The position numbers were made by a program, and so were the translations under genes. From the NCBI RefSeq assembly GCF_026625825.1, contig NZ_CP113065.1, forward strand, positions 62,001 to 126,000: a stretch of DNA of 64,000 bases, given 5' to 3'. Shown piece by piece: positions 28,549-40,975 of the stretch (positions are counted from its first letter, which is position 1; the number at the start of each line of letters is the position of its first letter). Below the pieces are notes generated by a model that did not search any database, had not been told where the DNA came from, and saw nothing but the letters and a program-made list of their open reading frames with translations. This stretch comes from Pseudoxanthomonas sp. SL93 (GTDB taxonomy: Bacteria; Pseudomonadota; Gammaproteobacteria; Xanthomonadales; Xanthomonadaceae).

Positions 28549-29070
28549 AGCATCCCTGACAACAAGCAAAACCGCAAGAATCACGAGATCCGCGTGCCGC
28601 GCGTGCGCGTGATCGGTTCGGATGGCGAAATGATCGGCGTGCTCACGCGCGACGAGGCATTGGCCATGGCCGAAGACGAGGGCATGGACCTGGTCGAGAT
28701 CCAGCCGCAGGCGGACCCGCCGGTCTGCCGCATCATGGACTTCGGCAAGTTCAAGTTCGAGATGCAGAAAAAGGCCAACGCGGCCAAGAAGAAGCAGAAG
28801 CAGGTCGAGATCAAGGAACTCAAGTTCCGCCCCGTCACCGACGAGGGCGACTACCAGATCAAGATGCGCAACATCCGCCGCTTCCTGGAAGAAGGCGACA
28901 AGGTCAAGGTCAACATCCGCTTCCGTGGCCGCGAGATGAGCCACCAGGAGCTGGGTCGCGAGATGGCCGCGCGCATCGAGGCCGAGCTGGGCGACGAGAT
29001 CGTCATCGAGTCCCGCCCGCGCCTGGAAGGCCGCCAGATGGTCATGATGATCGCGCCGAAGAAGAAGTGA
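28546..29070 (+). CDS. infC: Translation initiation factor IF-3
   Basis: 174 residues. IF3 dissociates ribosomes and proofreads initiator tRNA and start codon on the 30S subunit. N-domain includes IRVPRVRVIGSDGEMIGV, then the Lys-rich linker (KKANAAKKKQKQ), and the C-domain with KELKFRPVTDEGDYQIK and the typical end MVMMIAPKKK. The start is taken at ATC 28546 on homology and SD spacing. Confidence 0.95.
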   Translation: MSIPDNKQNRKNHEIRVPRVRVIGSDGEMIGVLTRDEALAMAEDEGMDLVEIQPQADPPVCRIMDFGKFKFEMQKKANAAKKKQKQVEIKELKFRPVTDEGDYQIKMRNIRRFLEEGDKVKVNIRFRGREMSHQELGREMAARIEAELGDEIVIESRPRLEGRQMVMMIAPKKK

Positions 29071-29143
29071 TGTCGGCAGCGTAGCTGCCGGTGCCACCCG
29101 CCTCCTTCGCCCCCGCGTTCGGGACGAGGCAGCGGGCGAGGGG

Positions 29144-29171
29144 AGGGCGCCGGAAGGCGCCTTTCGCTTTT
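29144..29171 (+). terminator. Intrinsic terminator downstream of infC
   Basis: Stem GGCGCC / GGCGCC with a GGAA loop, flanked by A/T pairs, then TTTCGCTTTT, 74 nt after infC. Confidence 0.7.
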
Positions 29172-29197
29172 CCGCCTGCAGCGCTAAGTGGCCGGAT

Positions 29198-29226
29198 TTG
29201 CAAGAGAATTCGGCAGCGGGCATAAT
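29198..29226 (+). promoter_or_regulatory. Likely promoter of rpmI-rplT
   Basis: TTGCAA at 29198-29203 and CATAAT at 29221-29226 with a 17-bp spacer. The following ACGCGGCCCG is a GC-rich discriminator typical of stringently controlled ribosomal genes. Confidence 0.65.
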
Positions 29227-29397
29227 ACGCGGCCCGGTACGCCGGGAGGCTGCTCGCAGCCGACGGACCCGTCGATGTTTCGTTTATGATTCAACGACTT
29301 ACAAGCAGATTTGGGCAAGGATGGAAAGCGTGGCCGCATCCCATGGATGCATTGCTGCCGCCCGGATCAGTGACATAAACCCATCAAGGACATTGCA

Positions 29398-29595
29398 ATG
29401 CCCAAGATCAAGACCCACCGGGCGGCGGCCAAGCGTTTCCGCAAGACCGCCTCCGGCAAGTTCAAGGCTGGCCACGCCAACCGTAGCCACATCCTCACCA
29501 AGAAGGCGACCAAGCGTAAGCGCGGCCTGCGTGCGACGAACATTGTTCGCGCCGAGGACAGCGGCCGTTTGAACCGCATGCTTCCCTACCTCTGA
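29398..29595 (+). CDS. rpmI: 50S ribosomal protein L35
   Basis: 65-residue, very basic protein: [20 protein letters not shown] at the N-terminus and [11 protein letters not shown] at the C-terminus are the family hallmarks. It lies 10 nt before rplT, with which it is cotranscribed. Confidence 0.98.
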   Translation: MPKIKTHRAAAKRFRKTASGKFKAGHANRSHILTKKATKRKRGLRATNIVRAEDSGRLNRMLPYL

Positions 29596-29605
29596 GGATT
29601 GAACA

Positions 29606-29965
29606 ATGGCACGAGTTAAGCGTGGCGTGACGGCGCGTCGTCGTCACAAGAAGGTTCTCCACCTGGCCAAGGGCTACTACAACGCCCGCCGCAAGGTGTT
29701 CCGCGTCGCCAAACAGGCGGTGATCAAGGCGGGTCAGTACGCCTACATCGGCCGCAAGCAGAAGAAGCGCAATTTCCGTTCGCTGTGGATCACCCGCATC
29801 AATGCGGCGGCCCGCATCAACGGCCTGAGCTACAGCCGTTTCATGAACGGCCTGCTGAAGGCCGGCATCACCCTGGACCGCAAGGTGCTGGCGGATATCG
29901 CCGTGCACGACGCGACGGGTTTTGCGGCCCTGGCTGAAAAGGCGAAGGGCGCACTCGCGGCGTAA
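29606..29965 (+). CDS. rplT: 50S ribosomal protein L20
   Basis: 119 residues, the normal length. Begins [18 protein letters not shown]; the globular part has [13 protein letters not shown] and SYSRFMNGL. Early 50S assembly protein and, in E. coli, a translational repressor of rpmI-rplT. A terminator follows at 30016. Confidence 0.98.
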   Translation: MARVKRGVTARRRHKKVLHLAKGYYNARRKVFRVAKQAVIKAGQYAYIGRKQKKRNFRSLWITRINAAARINGLSYSRFMNGLLKAGITLDRKVLADIAVHDATGFAALAEKAKGALAA

Positions 29966-29984
29966 GCTGCGATCTCCACCGTAA

Positions 29985-31088
<1,104 letters not shown>

Positions 31089-31096
31089 AAGCCGGT

Positions 31097-31207
31097 ATTC
31101 GTGATGGTCGATTCGTGATTCGCAAACGCGACCCCCGGATCTCCGACACGAAACCGGCCGAATGCGTGATCTCGCTTTTCCGCATCATCCATCACGAATC
31201 ACTCATC
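31097..31207. repeat. Inverted-repeat spacer between pheS and pheT
   Basis: ATTCGTGATGG at 31097-31107 and its exact reverse complement at 31189-31199, plus further copies of the ATTCGTGAT unit (31111-31119) and of ATCACG (31191-31196, 31204-31209). pheS and pheT are normally only a few bases apart, so this looks like an inserted repeat element or a folded intercistronic structure. Confidence 0.6.
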
Positions 31208-31218
31208 ACGGCACCACC

Positions 31219-33597
31219 ATGAAATTCTCTGAAAATTGGCTGCGCAGCCATGTTCCTACCCAAGCCACCCGTGAAGAGCTGGCGGCGACGCTGACGGCCA
31301 TCGGGCTGGAAGTGGAGGAGGTCACCGCGCTGGGCGAGGGATTGGCGAACGTCGTCGTGGCGCGCATCGTCGACTGCGCCCGGCATCCGGAAGCGGACCG
31401 CCTGCAGGTCTGCCAGGTCGATGCCGGCCAGGGCGAGCTGCTGCAGATCGTCTGCGGCGCTCCGAATGCGCGCCCCGGCCTGCGCGCGCCGCTGGCGATG
31501 GTCGGCGCGAACGTGGGAGGCATCGCCATCAAGGCGGCCAAGCTGCGCGGCGTGGAATCCAATGGCATGCTGTGCTCGGCCAAGGAACTGGGCGTGGATG
31601 CCGATGCGTCCGGCCTGCTGGAACTGCCGGCCGACGCGCCCATCGGAGCCGCGATCGCCGACTACCTGTGCCTGCCGGATGCCAGCATCGAGATCAAGCT
31701 GACGCCCAACCGTGCGGACTGTTTCAGCGTGCGCGGTATCGCCTTCGACGTGGCGGCCGCATGCGGCAGCGACGTGGTCGCCTTCGATGCCACGCCAATG
31801 CCGGCGCTGACGGACAGGACGCTGGCGGTGGAACTGAATGCAGGCGCCGACGCGCCGCGCTATTGCGGCCGTGTGATCGAAGGCGTCAATGCCGCCGCCG
31901 CCACGCCGGTCTGGATGGCCGAACGCCTGCGGCGCAGCGGCGTGCGTCCGGTCTCCCTGCTGGTGGACATCACCCAGTACGTGATGCTGGAACTCGGCCA
32001 GCCGATGCATGCCTTCGATCGCAATCTGCTGATGGGTCCGGTGGGCGTGCGCCGATCGAAGAGGGGTGAAACGGTAAAGCTGCTCGATGGCCGCGATGCC
32101 GCACTCGACGACGATTTCCTGGTCATCACCGATGCCGACCGCGTGGTCGCACTGGCCGGCGTGATGGGGGGCTTCGACACACGCGTGACGGATGCCACCA
32201 CCAACGTCTTCCTGGAGGCCGCGCATTTCGCTCCGTCCGCCATCATCGGCCGCGGCCGCAAGCTGGGCCTGCACACCGACGCCTCGCATCGCTTCGAGCG
32301 CGGCGTCGATCCGGAGCTTCCCCGCCAGGCCATCGAGGTGGCGACCCGCCTGGTGGTGGAACTGGCCGGTGGCACGCCGGGTCCGGTCACCGAGACAGAA
32401 TTGCCCGAGCACCTGCTCAGGCCGGCAGCCATCCTGCTGCGCAGGGCGCGTATCGCACGCGTGCTGGGTATCGAGATCGCCGATGCCGACGTGGAGCGCA
32501 TCCTGCGCGCGCTGGGCATGCAGGTGGTTGGCGTCGCTGACGGCTGGAACGTGGTCGCGCCCAGCCGCCGTTTCGACATCGCTATCGAGGAAGACCTGAT
32601 CGAGGAACTGGCGCGCATCCACGGCTACGACCGGATTCCCACGACGTTGCCGGGCGGTGCCACGCGCATCGCCTCGCCCAGCGAGACGCGGGTGGAAGCG
32701 TCGACCGCGCGTCGCCAGATGGCGGCCCGCGAGTTCATCGAGACGGTGAACTATGCGTTCGTCGACGGCACCCTGCTCCAGCAGTGGGGTCTCACCGAAG
32801 GCGCCGTCCCGCTGGCCAATCCGTTGAGCGCCGAACTGGGCGTCATGCGTACCGCATTGCTGCCCGGGCTGGTGTCGGCGCTGCAGCGCAATGCCGCGCG
32901 GCAGGCCGGCCGGGTGCGCCTGTTCGAGATCGGCAACGTGTTCAGTTCGGCGGCCGAGCACGGTGCGGCGCCGCAGGAAACGCTGCGCGTCGCGGCCGCC
33001 GCCTGTGGCGACGCCGTCGCCGAGCAGTGGGGCCAGCCGGCCCGCAGGATCGACTTCCATGACCTGAAGGGCGACCTGGAAAGCCTGGCAACCCTCGCCG
33101 GTGCGACGCTGTCGTTCCAGCCGTCAACGGCCGGCTACGGCCATCCGGGGCGTTCGGCCGACGTCCATCGCGACGGCCGGCGGATCGGCTGGATCGGGCA
33201 GCTGCACCCGCGCCTGGCCCGCCTGCTTGGCCTGGATACGGATGTGGTGGCGTTCGAGGTGGATCTGGGGCCGCTCAGCGAACGGTCGCTGCCGCGTGCG
33301 ACCGAACAGTCGCGCTATCCGTCCGTCCGCCGGGACCTTGCGTTCGTCGTCGCCGACACGGTGCCCTGGGCCGCCCTGGCCGAGACCGTGAAGCACGCCG
33401 CAGGCCCGCTGTTGCGGGACGTGCAGGTGTTCGACCGGTACGTCGGGCAGGGGGTCGAATCGGGTCAAAAGAGTCTCGCTATGGGCTTGATTTTGCAGGA
33501 CAACTCACGCACTCTGACCGACCGCGATGTGGAGCAGGTGGTGTCCGCTGTGGTGTCGGCCATCGACGCCGGACACGGCGCCAGGATTCGCGGATGA
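31219..33597 (+). CDS. pheT: Phenylalanyl-tRNA synthetase beta subunit
   Basis: 792 residues from ATG 31219 (MKFSENWLRSHVP). Domains in order: an EMAP-II-like tRNA-binding domain (to about 150), B3/B4 editing domain, two B5 domains (RIHGYDRIPTTLP near 470), the catalytic-like core, and a C-terminal FDX-ACB anticodon-binding domain (RYPSVRRDLAFVV onward). Edits mischarged Tyr-tRNA-Phe. ihfA follows after 55 nt. Confidence 0.97.
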   Translation: MKFSENWLRSHVPTQATREELAATLTAIGLEVEEVTALGEGLANVVVARIVDCARHPEADRLQVCQVDAGQGELLQIVCGAPNARPGLRAPLAMVGANVGGIAIKAAKLRGVESNGMLCSAKELGVDADASGLLELPADAPIGAAIADYLCLPDASIEIKLTPNRADCFSVRGIAFDVAAACGSDVVAFDATPMPALTDRTLAVELNAGADAPRYCGRVIEGVNAAAATPVWMAERLRRSGVRPVSLLVDITQYVMLELGQPMHAFDRNLLMGPVGVRRSKRGETVKLLDGRDAALDDDFLVITDADRVVALAGVMGGFDTRVTDATTNVFLEAAHFAPSAIIGRGRKLGLHTDASHRFERGVDPELPRQAIEVATRLVVELAGGTPGPVTETELPEHLLRPAAILLRRARIARVLGIEIADADVERILRALGMQVVGVADGWNVVAPSRRFDIAIEEDLIEELARIHGYDRIPTTLPGGATRIASPSETRVEASTARRQMAAREFIETVNYAFVDGTLLQQWGLTEGAVPLANPLSAELGVMRTALLPGLVSALQRNAARQAGRVRLFEIGNVFSSAAEHGAAPQETLRVAAAACGDAVAEQWGQPARRIDFHDLKGDLESLATLAGATLSFQPSTAGYGHPGRSADVHRDGRRIGWIGQLHPRLARLLGLDTDVVAFEVDLGPLSERSLPRATEQSRYPSVRRDLAFVVADTVPWAALAETVKHAAGPLLRDVQVFDRYVGQGVESGQKSLAMGLILQDNSRTLTDRDVEQVVSAVVSAIDAGHGARIRG

Positions 33598-33652
33598 GCG
33601 GTAGGCAGGTAGTGGCAGGGCCGGTGACGGTCGCAACGGGGAAGCAGTACCC

Positions 33653-33952
33653 ATGGCGTTGACCAAGGCGGAAATGGCCGAGCGTCTGTTTGACGAAGTC
33701 GGCCTGAACAAGCGCGAGGCGAAGGAGTTCGTTGACGCGTACTTCGACGTGCTGCGCGAGGCGCTGGAACAGGGGCGCCAGGTCAAGCTTTCCGGGTTCG
33801 GCAACTTCGACCTGCGGCGCAAGAACCAGCGCCCGGGCCGCAACCCGAAGACCGGCGAGGAGATCCCGATTTCGGCGCGCACGGTGGTGACGTTCCGGCC
33901 GGGCCAGAAACTCAAGGAGCGGGTGGAAACCTATGCTGGATCCGGGCAGTAA
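33653..33952 (+). CDS. ihfA: Integration host factor alpha subunit
   Basis: 99-residue DNA-bending protein. [20 protein letters not shown] and the beta-arm region [21 protein letters not shown] with the intercalating Pro are characteristic; the presence of this gene directly behind pheT is conserved in gammaproteobacteria and identifies the alpha chain. It overlaps the MerR gene by 20 nt. Confidence 0.97.
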   Translation: MALTKAEMAERLFDEVGLNKREAKEFVDAYFDVLREALEQGRQVKLSGFGNFDLRRKNQRPGRNPKTGEEIPISARTVVTFRPGQKLKERVETYAGSGQ

Positions 33953-34289
33953 CCGCGAGCTTCCGCCGATACCGGCCAAGCGCTACTTCACCATCGGTGA
34001 GGTCAGTGAACTGTGCGACGTGAAGCCGCACGTGCTGCGCTACTGGGAGACCGAGTTCCCCAGCCTGGAACCCGCCAAGCGTCGCGGCAACCGCCGCTAC
34101 TACCAGCGCCATGACGTGCTGATGGTTCGCCAGATCCGCAGCCTGCTGTACGAACAGGGCTACACCATCGGCGGTGCGCGCCTGCGCCTGGAGGGCGAGG
34201 GCGCCAAGCAGGAAGCCGCGCTGAGCCACCAGATCGTGCGCCAGGTGCGCATGGAGCTGGAAGAAATCCTGCAATTGCTGCGCCGCTGA
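33933..34289 (+). CDS. MerR family transcriptional regulator
   Basis: 118 residues. An N-terminal winged helix-turn-helix ([27 protein letters not shown], about 16-42) with the wing [11 protein letters not shown] is followed by a short helical dimerisation tail. No C-terminal effector domain or metal-binding cysteines are present, as usual for the small MerR protein linked to ihfA. Its start lies inside ihfA in another frame, implying coupling. Confidence 0.92.
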   Translation: MLDPGSNRELPPIPAKRYFTIGEVSELCDVKPHVLRYWETEFPSLEPAKRRGNRRYYQRHDVLMVRQIRSLLYEQGYTIGGARLRLEGEGAKQEAALSHQIVRQVRMELEEILQLLRR

Positions 34290-34334
34290 ACATCACATGG
34301 CATCCCATGCTGGGAGACGCCATGGAAATGCGGC

Positions 34335-34340
34335 TATAAT
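34335..34340 (+). promoter_or_regulatory. -10 box of tRNA-Pro
   Basis: Exact TATAAT followed by the GC-rich discriminator GCGCGGCCCG, 37 nt before the tRNA. No convincing -35 box is visible at 17 bp. Confidence 0.65.
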
Positions 34341-34373
34341 GCGCGGCCCGTCGCAAGGCGGGCCGATCCGCGA

Positions 34374-34454
<81 letters not shown>

Positions 34455-34470
34455 ATCGCGGTTCAACATC

Positions 34471-34497
34471 AAGCCTGCGCACTGCGTGGGCTTTTTT
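34471..34497 (+). terminator. Intrinsic terminator of tRNA-Pro
   Basis: Stem AAGCCTGCGC / GCGTGGGCTT with ACT loop and a run of Ts, 16 nt after the tRNA. Confidence 0.85.
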
Positions 34498-34550
34498 GTG
34501 CGCACCCACCCCGTGGGGACAAACCCGCTGACCTCCGGATAGGATGGCCC

Positions 34551-35021
34551 ATGCACCCGCGTACCGAAGCCCTGATCCAGACGCTGCAACTGGCCCCGCA
34601 TCCCGAGGGGGGCTACTTCCGCCGCGTCTTCGAATCGGCCAAGCGCACCGAGGTCAACGGCATCGAGCGGCCCACGCTGACGGCGATCACCTTCCTGCTG
34701 CCGCAGGGCGTGGTGACGCGCTGGCATCGCGTGGATGCCACCGAGGTGTGGGGATGGCACGAGGGTAGCCCGATGGAGCTGTCGATGTTCGACCCGGAGA
34801 CGCGCACGCTCAGCCGCGCGCAACTGGACACCTCCGCGCGCGGCGGCCAATGCCGCCAGGTGGTTCCGGCCGGGGTATGGCAGAGCGCCCGCACGCTGGG
34901 CGACTACACCCTGGTGGACTGCACGGTGTCACCGGGCTTCGCATGGAAGGGTTTCCAGTTGCTGGAGGCCGGCAGCGACGTCGCCCATCAGCTGCGCGAG
35001 GCCGGCGGCAAGGTAGCCTGA
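34551..35021 (+). CDS. Cupin superfamily protein (DUF985, Cupin_5)
   Basis: 156 residues forming a single cupin barrel. Landmarks: LAPHPEGGYFRRVFES near the N-terminus, AITFLLPQGVVTRWHRVDATEVWGWHEG with putative metal/ligand-binding His and Glu, and TVSPGFAWKGFQLL near the C-terminus. DUF985 proteins resemble sugar-binding cupins; no enzymatic activity is firmly assigned. Confidence 0.85.
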   Translation: MHPRTEALIQTLQLAPHPEGGYFRRVFESAKRTEVNGIERPTLTAITFLLPQGVVTRWHRVDATEVWGWHEGSPMELSMFDPETRTLSRAQLDTSARGGQCRQVVPAGVWQSARTLGDYTLVDCTVSPGFAWKGFQLLEAGSDVAHQLREAGGKVA

Positions 35022-35123
35022 ATGGTCGCGGCGAAAGCCGTACCGTCGCACGGAACTCCATGACATCCTGCCGGTCCCAACGGGCTGCGCGGGCGCGGCG
35101 CCCGCGACCAAGGAGTGCATCGG

Positions 35124-36170
35124 ATGCGTTCGTACCGTCTTGTCCCGTGGATGATTCCCTTCCTGCTGTTTGCGACCGCGACGCTCGCGCAACCCCAGGA
35201 GCCGGCACCGTCCGATCCTCCACCGGGAGGGGCCGTTTCAGACGGTCCGGTCATCGAGATGGAGGCGGTGGTGGTCAGTGGCGTGCAGCCGGGCCCGGGC
35301 CTGTGGAAGGTGCGCCATGGTGATCACATCCTTTACGTGCTGGGCACGCAGTCCCCGTTGCCGAAGAACATCACCTGGCGCTCCGACGAGGTGACGCTGG
35401 CGCTGCAGCATGCCGATGAAGTGCTGGGTTCGCCGGGCATCACGGTGGATGCCGACGTGGGCTTCTTCCGCGGCCTGACGATGGTGCCTTCGGCGATGAA
35501 GGCGATGAAGAATCCGGACGGGGAAAAGCTGCAGGACGTGCTTCCGGCCGACCTGTATGCGCGCTGGTCCATGCTGAAACGGCAATACATGGGCCGCGAT
35601 GGCGGCATCGAGAAGAAGCGCCCGCTGATCGCGGTCTTCCAGCTGTATCAGGAAGCGTTGTCGCGCTCGGGCATGAAGGAAACCGGCGTCATCGATCCCG
35701 TCATCAACGAGGTGCTGAAGGCGCGCAAGATGAAGCGCACGCCGACGGTGCTGAAGGTCGACATCGATGACCCGCGCGCGGCGCTGGCGGATTTCCGCAA
35801 GGAAACGCTGAAGGGCGAGGACCTCGCGTGTTTCCGCACCACGCTTGACGTGATCGAGAACGACCTGCCGCAGGTGGCCGCGCGCGCCAACGCATGGGCG
35901 GTGGGCGACTGGGCGGCGCTGCGTTCGACCGCGCGCGAAGACCAGCGACTGGCCTGCCTGTCGGCGTGGTTCAACACCGAGACGGCCCGCAAACGGGGGC
36001 TGACGGATCTGGAGCAGCGCATGCGCGCCACGTGGCTGGAAACGGCCGAAGGTGCACTGCGCCGCAACCGCATCACCTTCGCCACGCTGCCCGTGTCGCA
36101 GCTGGTCAAGGCGGATGGTTATCTGGCGCACCTGCAGGCGAAGGGATACGCGGTCGAGGCGCCCGAGTAG
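35124..36170 (+). CDS. TraB/GumN family exported protein
   Basis: 348 residues from ATG 35124, which has AGGAG 8 nt upstream. A signal peptide (ending ATLAQ, about 22) and a Pro-rich linker precede the TraB/GumN domain: GLWKVRHGDHILYVLGTQSPLP at its start, and RKRGLTDLEQRMRATWLETAE in the C-terminal half. The family relates to a proposed Tiki-type metalloprotease fold, but here the usual GTxH reads GTQS, so a metal-dependent activity is doubtful. It converges on dxs. Confidence 0.82.
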   Translation: MRSYRLVPWMIPFLLFATATLAQPQEPAPSDPPPGGAVSDGPVIEMEAVVVSGVQPGPGLWKVRHGDHILYVLGTQSPLPKNITWRSDEVTLALQHADEVLGSPGITVDADVGFFRGLTMVPSAMKAMKNPDGEKLQDVLPADLYARWSMLKRQYMGRDGGIEKKRPLIAVFQLYQEALSRSGMKETGVIDPVINEVLKARKMKRTPTVLKVDIDDPRAALADFRKETLKGEDLACFRTTLDVIENDLPQVAARANAWAVGDWAALRSTAREDQRLACLSAWFNTETARKRGLTDLEQRMRATWLETAEGALRRNRITFATLPVSQLVKADGYLAHLQAKGYAVEAPE

Positions 36171-36180
36171 GCCGTTTGGC

Positions 36181-36201
36181 GGGCGCGATTGACGTCGCGC
36201 C
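36181..36201. terminator. Palindrome between convergent GumN-like gene and dxs
   Basis: GGCGCGA / TCGCGCC arms around TTGACG lie between two convergent stops. It resembles half of the REP elements seen at 53514, 59246 and 60318. There is no T-run. Confidence 0.45.
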
Positions 36202-36215
36202 TGCAGGTGAAGCTT

Positions 36216-38123
36216 TCAGCCTGCCGCGGTGAGCGGGGGCTGGCTTGAACCCAGCGCCGGCCAGCGGTTGAGTACCGCCGCCCGGATGCCGGCGGCATCG
36301 ATGCCGGCCTCGGCCAGCAGGTCTTCGCGGCTGGCGTGGTGCTGGAATTCATCGGGCAGGCCGAGGTGCAGCATCGGCAATGCGATGCCCTCCGCATTCA
36401 GCAGTTCGGCCACGCCTGACCCGGCGCCGCCCATCACCACGTTGTCCTCGACGGTGACGAAGCCCTGGTGGGTGTTCGCCAGTTCCAGCAGCAGCGCCCG
36501 GTCCAGTGGCTTCACGAAACGCATGTTCACCACCGTCAGGCCCAATTCCCGGCCGACCTGTTCGGCGGCCGCAACGGTGGAGCCGAAAGCCAGCACGGCC
36601 ACGCGGGAACCGTGCTCGCGCACCTGCGCCCTGCCGATCGGCAACGTGTCCAGCGTCGCCTGCAGTGCCACCCCGGGACCGCTGCCGCGCGGATAGCGCA
36701 CGGCCGCCGGACCGGCGTAGTGGTAGCCGGTGCTGAGCATCTGCCGGCATTCGTTTTCGTCGGCCGGTGCCATCACCACCATGTGCGGTACGCAGCGCAG
36801 GTAGCTGAGGTCGAGGTTGCCGGCATGCGTGGCGCCGTCCGGGCCGACCACGCCGCCGCGGTCGATGGCGAACAGCACGTCCAGCTGCTGGATGGCCACG
36901 TCATGCACCAGCTGGTCGTACCCGCGCTGCAGGAAGGTGGAATAGATCGCCACCACCGGCTTGCTGCCTTCGCAGGCCATGCCCGCGGCCAGGGTCACCG
37001 CATGCTGCTCGGCGATGGCCACGTCGAAGTAGCGGTCGGGGTATTCCTTGCTGAAGCGCACCAGGCCCGAGCCTTCGCGCATGGCAGGCGTGATGCCCAG
37101 CAGTTTGGGTTCGGCGGCGGCCATGTCGCACAGCCAGTCGCCGAAGACGTCGGTGTAGGTGGGCTTCTTCGCCCCCGTCTTGCTGATCAGGCCTTTCTCG
37201 GGATCGAACGGCCCCACGGCGTGATAGCCGATCTGGTCACCCTCGGCCAGCTCGTAGCCTTTGCCCTTGGTGGTCAGGATGTGCAGCAGCTGCGGGCCCT
37301 TGAGGGTCTTCAGCATCTTCAGCGCGCCGACCAGCGCCTCGACGTCGTGGCCGTCGATCGGGCCGGTGTAGTGGAAGCCCATCTGCTCGAACAGCGTGGA
37401 CGGCACGAACATACCCTTCCAGTGCTCTTCCCAGCGGCGCATGAAGCGCGCGGGCGGCTTCTTCTTGTCGCCCAGCAGCTTCTTGCCACCTTCGCGCAGC
37501 GCATTGAGCGTGCGGCTGCTGCTCAGCCGGCCGAGCATCTTGGTCAGTCCGCCGACGTTCTCGGAGATCGACATCTGGTTGTCGTTGAGGATCACCAGCA
37601 GGTTCGGTTCCGGCTCCATGCCGCCGGCATGGTTCAGTGCCTCGAACGCCATGCCCGCGGTCATCGCGCCGTCGCCGATCACCGCCACGACCTTGCGGTC
37701 GTCGCCGTGCTGCGCCAGCGCGATCGCCATGCCGAGTGCGGCCGAGATCGACGTGGACGAGTGGCCCACGCCGAAGGTGTCGTACTCGCTTTCCTCGCGC
37801 TTCGGGAACGGCGCCACGCCGTCCTTCTGCTTGACCGTGTGGATCTCGTCACGGCGGCCGGTGAGGATCTTGTGCGGATAGCACTGGTGGCCCACGTCCC
37901 AGACCAGGCGATCGACCGGCGTCTCGTACAGGTAGTGCAGCGCCACGGTCAGTTCGATGACGCCCAGGCCGGCACCGAAGTGGCCGCCGCTGCGCCCGAC
38001 CGATTCGATCAGGTAACCCCGCAGTTCGTCGGCGATCGCCGACAGCTCGGTCTCCTCGAACTGGCGGAGGTCGGCCGGCGTCTTGATGCGGGACAGGCGG
38101 GGATAGCGGTCAGCGTCGATCAT
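36216..38123 (-). CDS. dxs: 1-deoxy-D-xylulose-5-phosphate synthase
   Basis: Thiamine-diphosphate enzyme condensing pyruvate and glyceraldehyde-3-phosphate, the first step of the MEP isoprenoid pathway. 635 residues from ATG 38123. [18 protein letters not shown] is the ThDP-binding motif; [25 protein letters not shown], and the pyrimidine domain with [14 protein letters not shown] and the C-terminal transketolase fold are all present. Monocistronic here. Confidence 0.98.
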   Translation of the reverse strand: MIDADRYPRLSRIKTPADLRQFEETELSAIADELRGYLIESVGRSGGHFGAGLGVIELTVALHYLYETPVDRLVWDVGHQCYPHKILTGRRDEIHTVKQKDGVAPFPKREESEYDTFGVGHSSTSISAALGMAIALAQHGDDRKVVAVIGDGAMTAGMAFEALNHAGGMEPEPNLLVILNDNQMSISENVGGLTKMLGRLSSSRTLNALREGGKKLLGDKKKPPARFMRRWEEHWKGMFVPSTLFEQMGFHYTGPIDGHDVEALVGALKMLKTLKGPQLLHILTTKGKGYELAEGDQIGYHAVGPFDPEKGLISKTGAKKPTYTDVFGDWLCDMAAAEPKLLGITPAMREGSGLVRFSKEYPDRYFDVAIAEQHAVTLAAGMACEGSKPVVAIYSTFLQRGYDQLVHDVAIQQLDVLFAIDRGGVVGPDGATHAGNLDLSYLRCVPHMVVMAPADENECRQMLSTGYHYAGPAAVRYPRGSGPGVALQATLDTLPIGRAQVREHGSRVAVLAFGSTVAAAEQVGRELGLTVVNMRFVKPLDRALLLELANTHQGFVTVEDNVVMGGAGSGVAELLNAEGIALPMLHLGLPDEFQHHASREDLLAEAGIDAAGIRAAVLNRWPALGSSQPPLTAAG

Positions 38124-38357
38124 CACGGGGTGGGGGCGTCTTCCAGGCCGTCATTGTCCCCCCCCGGCGTGAAGCGGGGCAAGCAAACACGTGAAGCGGG
38201 TGTGGGGGCCGGGTTCAGGCGGCCCGTCGTGAGTTCGCCGGCTCAGCGGTTTGGGCAGGTTTTCCGGGCGCTCGCACGAGCCGGCGCCCTCGTCCGCGGC
38301 CCTCTGCGAGTCGTCGGGCGTCCACGCGGAAGCGCGGGTACCGCGTCCCGGCGCCGT

Positions 38358-39011
38358 TCAAGCGGAAAGCTTGGACTTCTTGGGCAGGTGCGCCTTCAGG
38401 AACGCCATCTGGTCGGCCAGGATGTTGCGGTTGGACAGGATCAGGTGTTCGATCCAGCTGGGCCGGTACGGGACCGCCAACAGCGGCATGTTCGCCTGCT
38501 GCGGGGTGCGGTTGCTCTTGCGCGAATTGCAGTGGAAGCACGCGGTCACCACGTTCTCCCAGACATCCCGCCCGCCCTTCGACAGCGGCAGCACGTGGTC
38601 GCGGGTCAGGTGCGGGCGGGTGAACTCGTGGCCGCAGTACAGGCAGAGCTGGGCATCCCGCGCGAACAGCGCGGTGTTGGTCAGCGTGGGCGTGGGCGAC
38701 AGGGCCTGCGCACGCGCGTGGCCGCGCGAGGCCACGATGGGATGCAGTTCGATCAGGCTCTGCTCGCCGGTCATCCGGCAGATGCCGCCATGCACCCGTA
38801 GGCAGGGTTCACCGAGTGTCCAGGCGACGGCATCGCGTGCGTACAGGCAGGTGGCATCCTGCCAGTTGATCCAGTCCAGCACGCGGCCATGCGCATCCAG
38901 CGACAGCAGGCGGACGCTGGGCGGTTGGGAACGCAGGGACGAAAGGGGGGTGACCGGCGTGGCGGGGGTACCGGTTCCAACCAGGTGAAGCTGAGCTCTG
39001 TCTGCTTCCAT
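38358..39011 (-). CDS. HNH endonuclease family protein
   Basis: 217 residues from Met 39011. The C-terminal half is an HNH domain between two zinc knuckles: C123-LY-C126 and C158-FH-C161, with the catalytic box DHVLPLSKGG (138-147). The N-terminal 110 residues are unassigned. This chromosomal HNH protein type is widespread in gammaproteobacteria and is not linked to restriction or phage genes here. No SD is seen; a TATAAC box 13 nt before the ATG suggests a very short leader. Confidence 0.82.
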   Translation of the reverse strand: MEADRAQLHLVGTGTPATPVTPLSSLRSQPPSVRLLSLDAHGRVLDWINWQDATCLYARDAVAWTLGEPCLRVHGGICRMTGEQSLIELHPIVASRGHARAQALSPTPTLTNTALFARDAQLCLYCGHEFTRPHLTRDHVLPLSKGGRDVWENVVTACFHCNSRKSNRTPQQANMPLLAVPYRPSWIEHLILSNRNILADQMAFLKAHLPKKSKLSA

Positions 39012-39018
39012 GGAGAAG

Positions 39019-39050
39019 CAGGTTATACCCAAATGTTGACGAAATGTGTA
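39019..39050 (-). promoter_or_regulatory. Possible promoter of the HNH gene with a very short leader
   Basis: On the minus strand TACACA and TATAAC are separated by about 17 bp, and the TATAAC ends about 10 nt before the start codon, so the transcript would be nearly leaderless. Confidence 0.4.
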
Positions 39051-39123
39051 TCGGGGCGCGGATTTCGTCTGCCGGAACCGCACCGGGGCGCGATGCGTCG
39101 CGCCCCGGACATGCGGGTCGAGC

Positions 39124-40914
<1,791 letters not shown>

Positions 40915-40975
40915 GCGGGCTTCCGGGCAAGGGTGCGAAGGGCTTTGCGTCGTGCAGCAGGCGGACGGTGCGGGA

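Larger units (their letters stand above)
29071..29397. other. infC-rpmI spacer: terminator, promoter and rpmI leader
   Basis: No gene is visible. The spacer contains an intrinsic terminator (29144-29171), a promoter (29198-29226), and about 165 nt of leader before rpmI. In E. coli and Firmicutes the L20/L35 mRNA leader is bound by L20; I see a GC stem around 29242-29265 but cannot show such a structure by eye. Confidence 0.5.
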
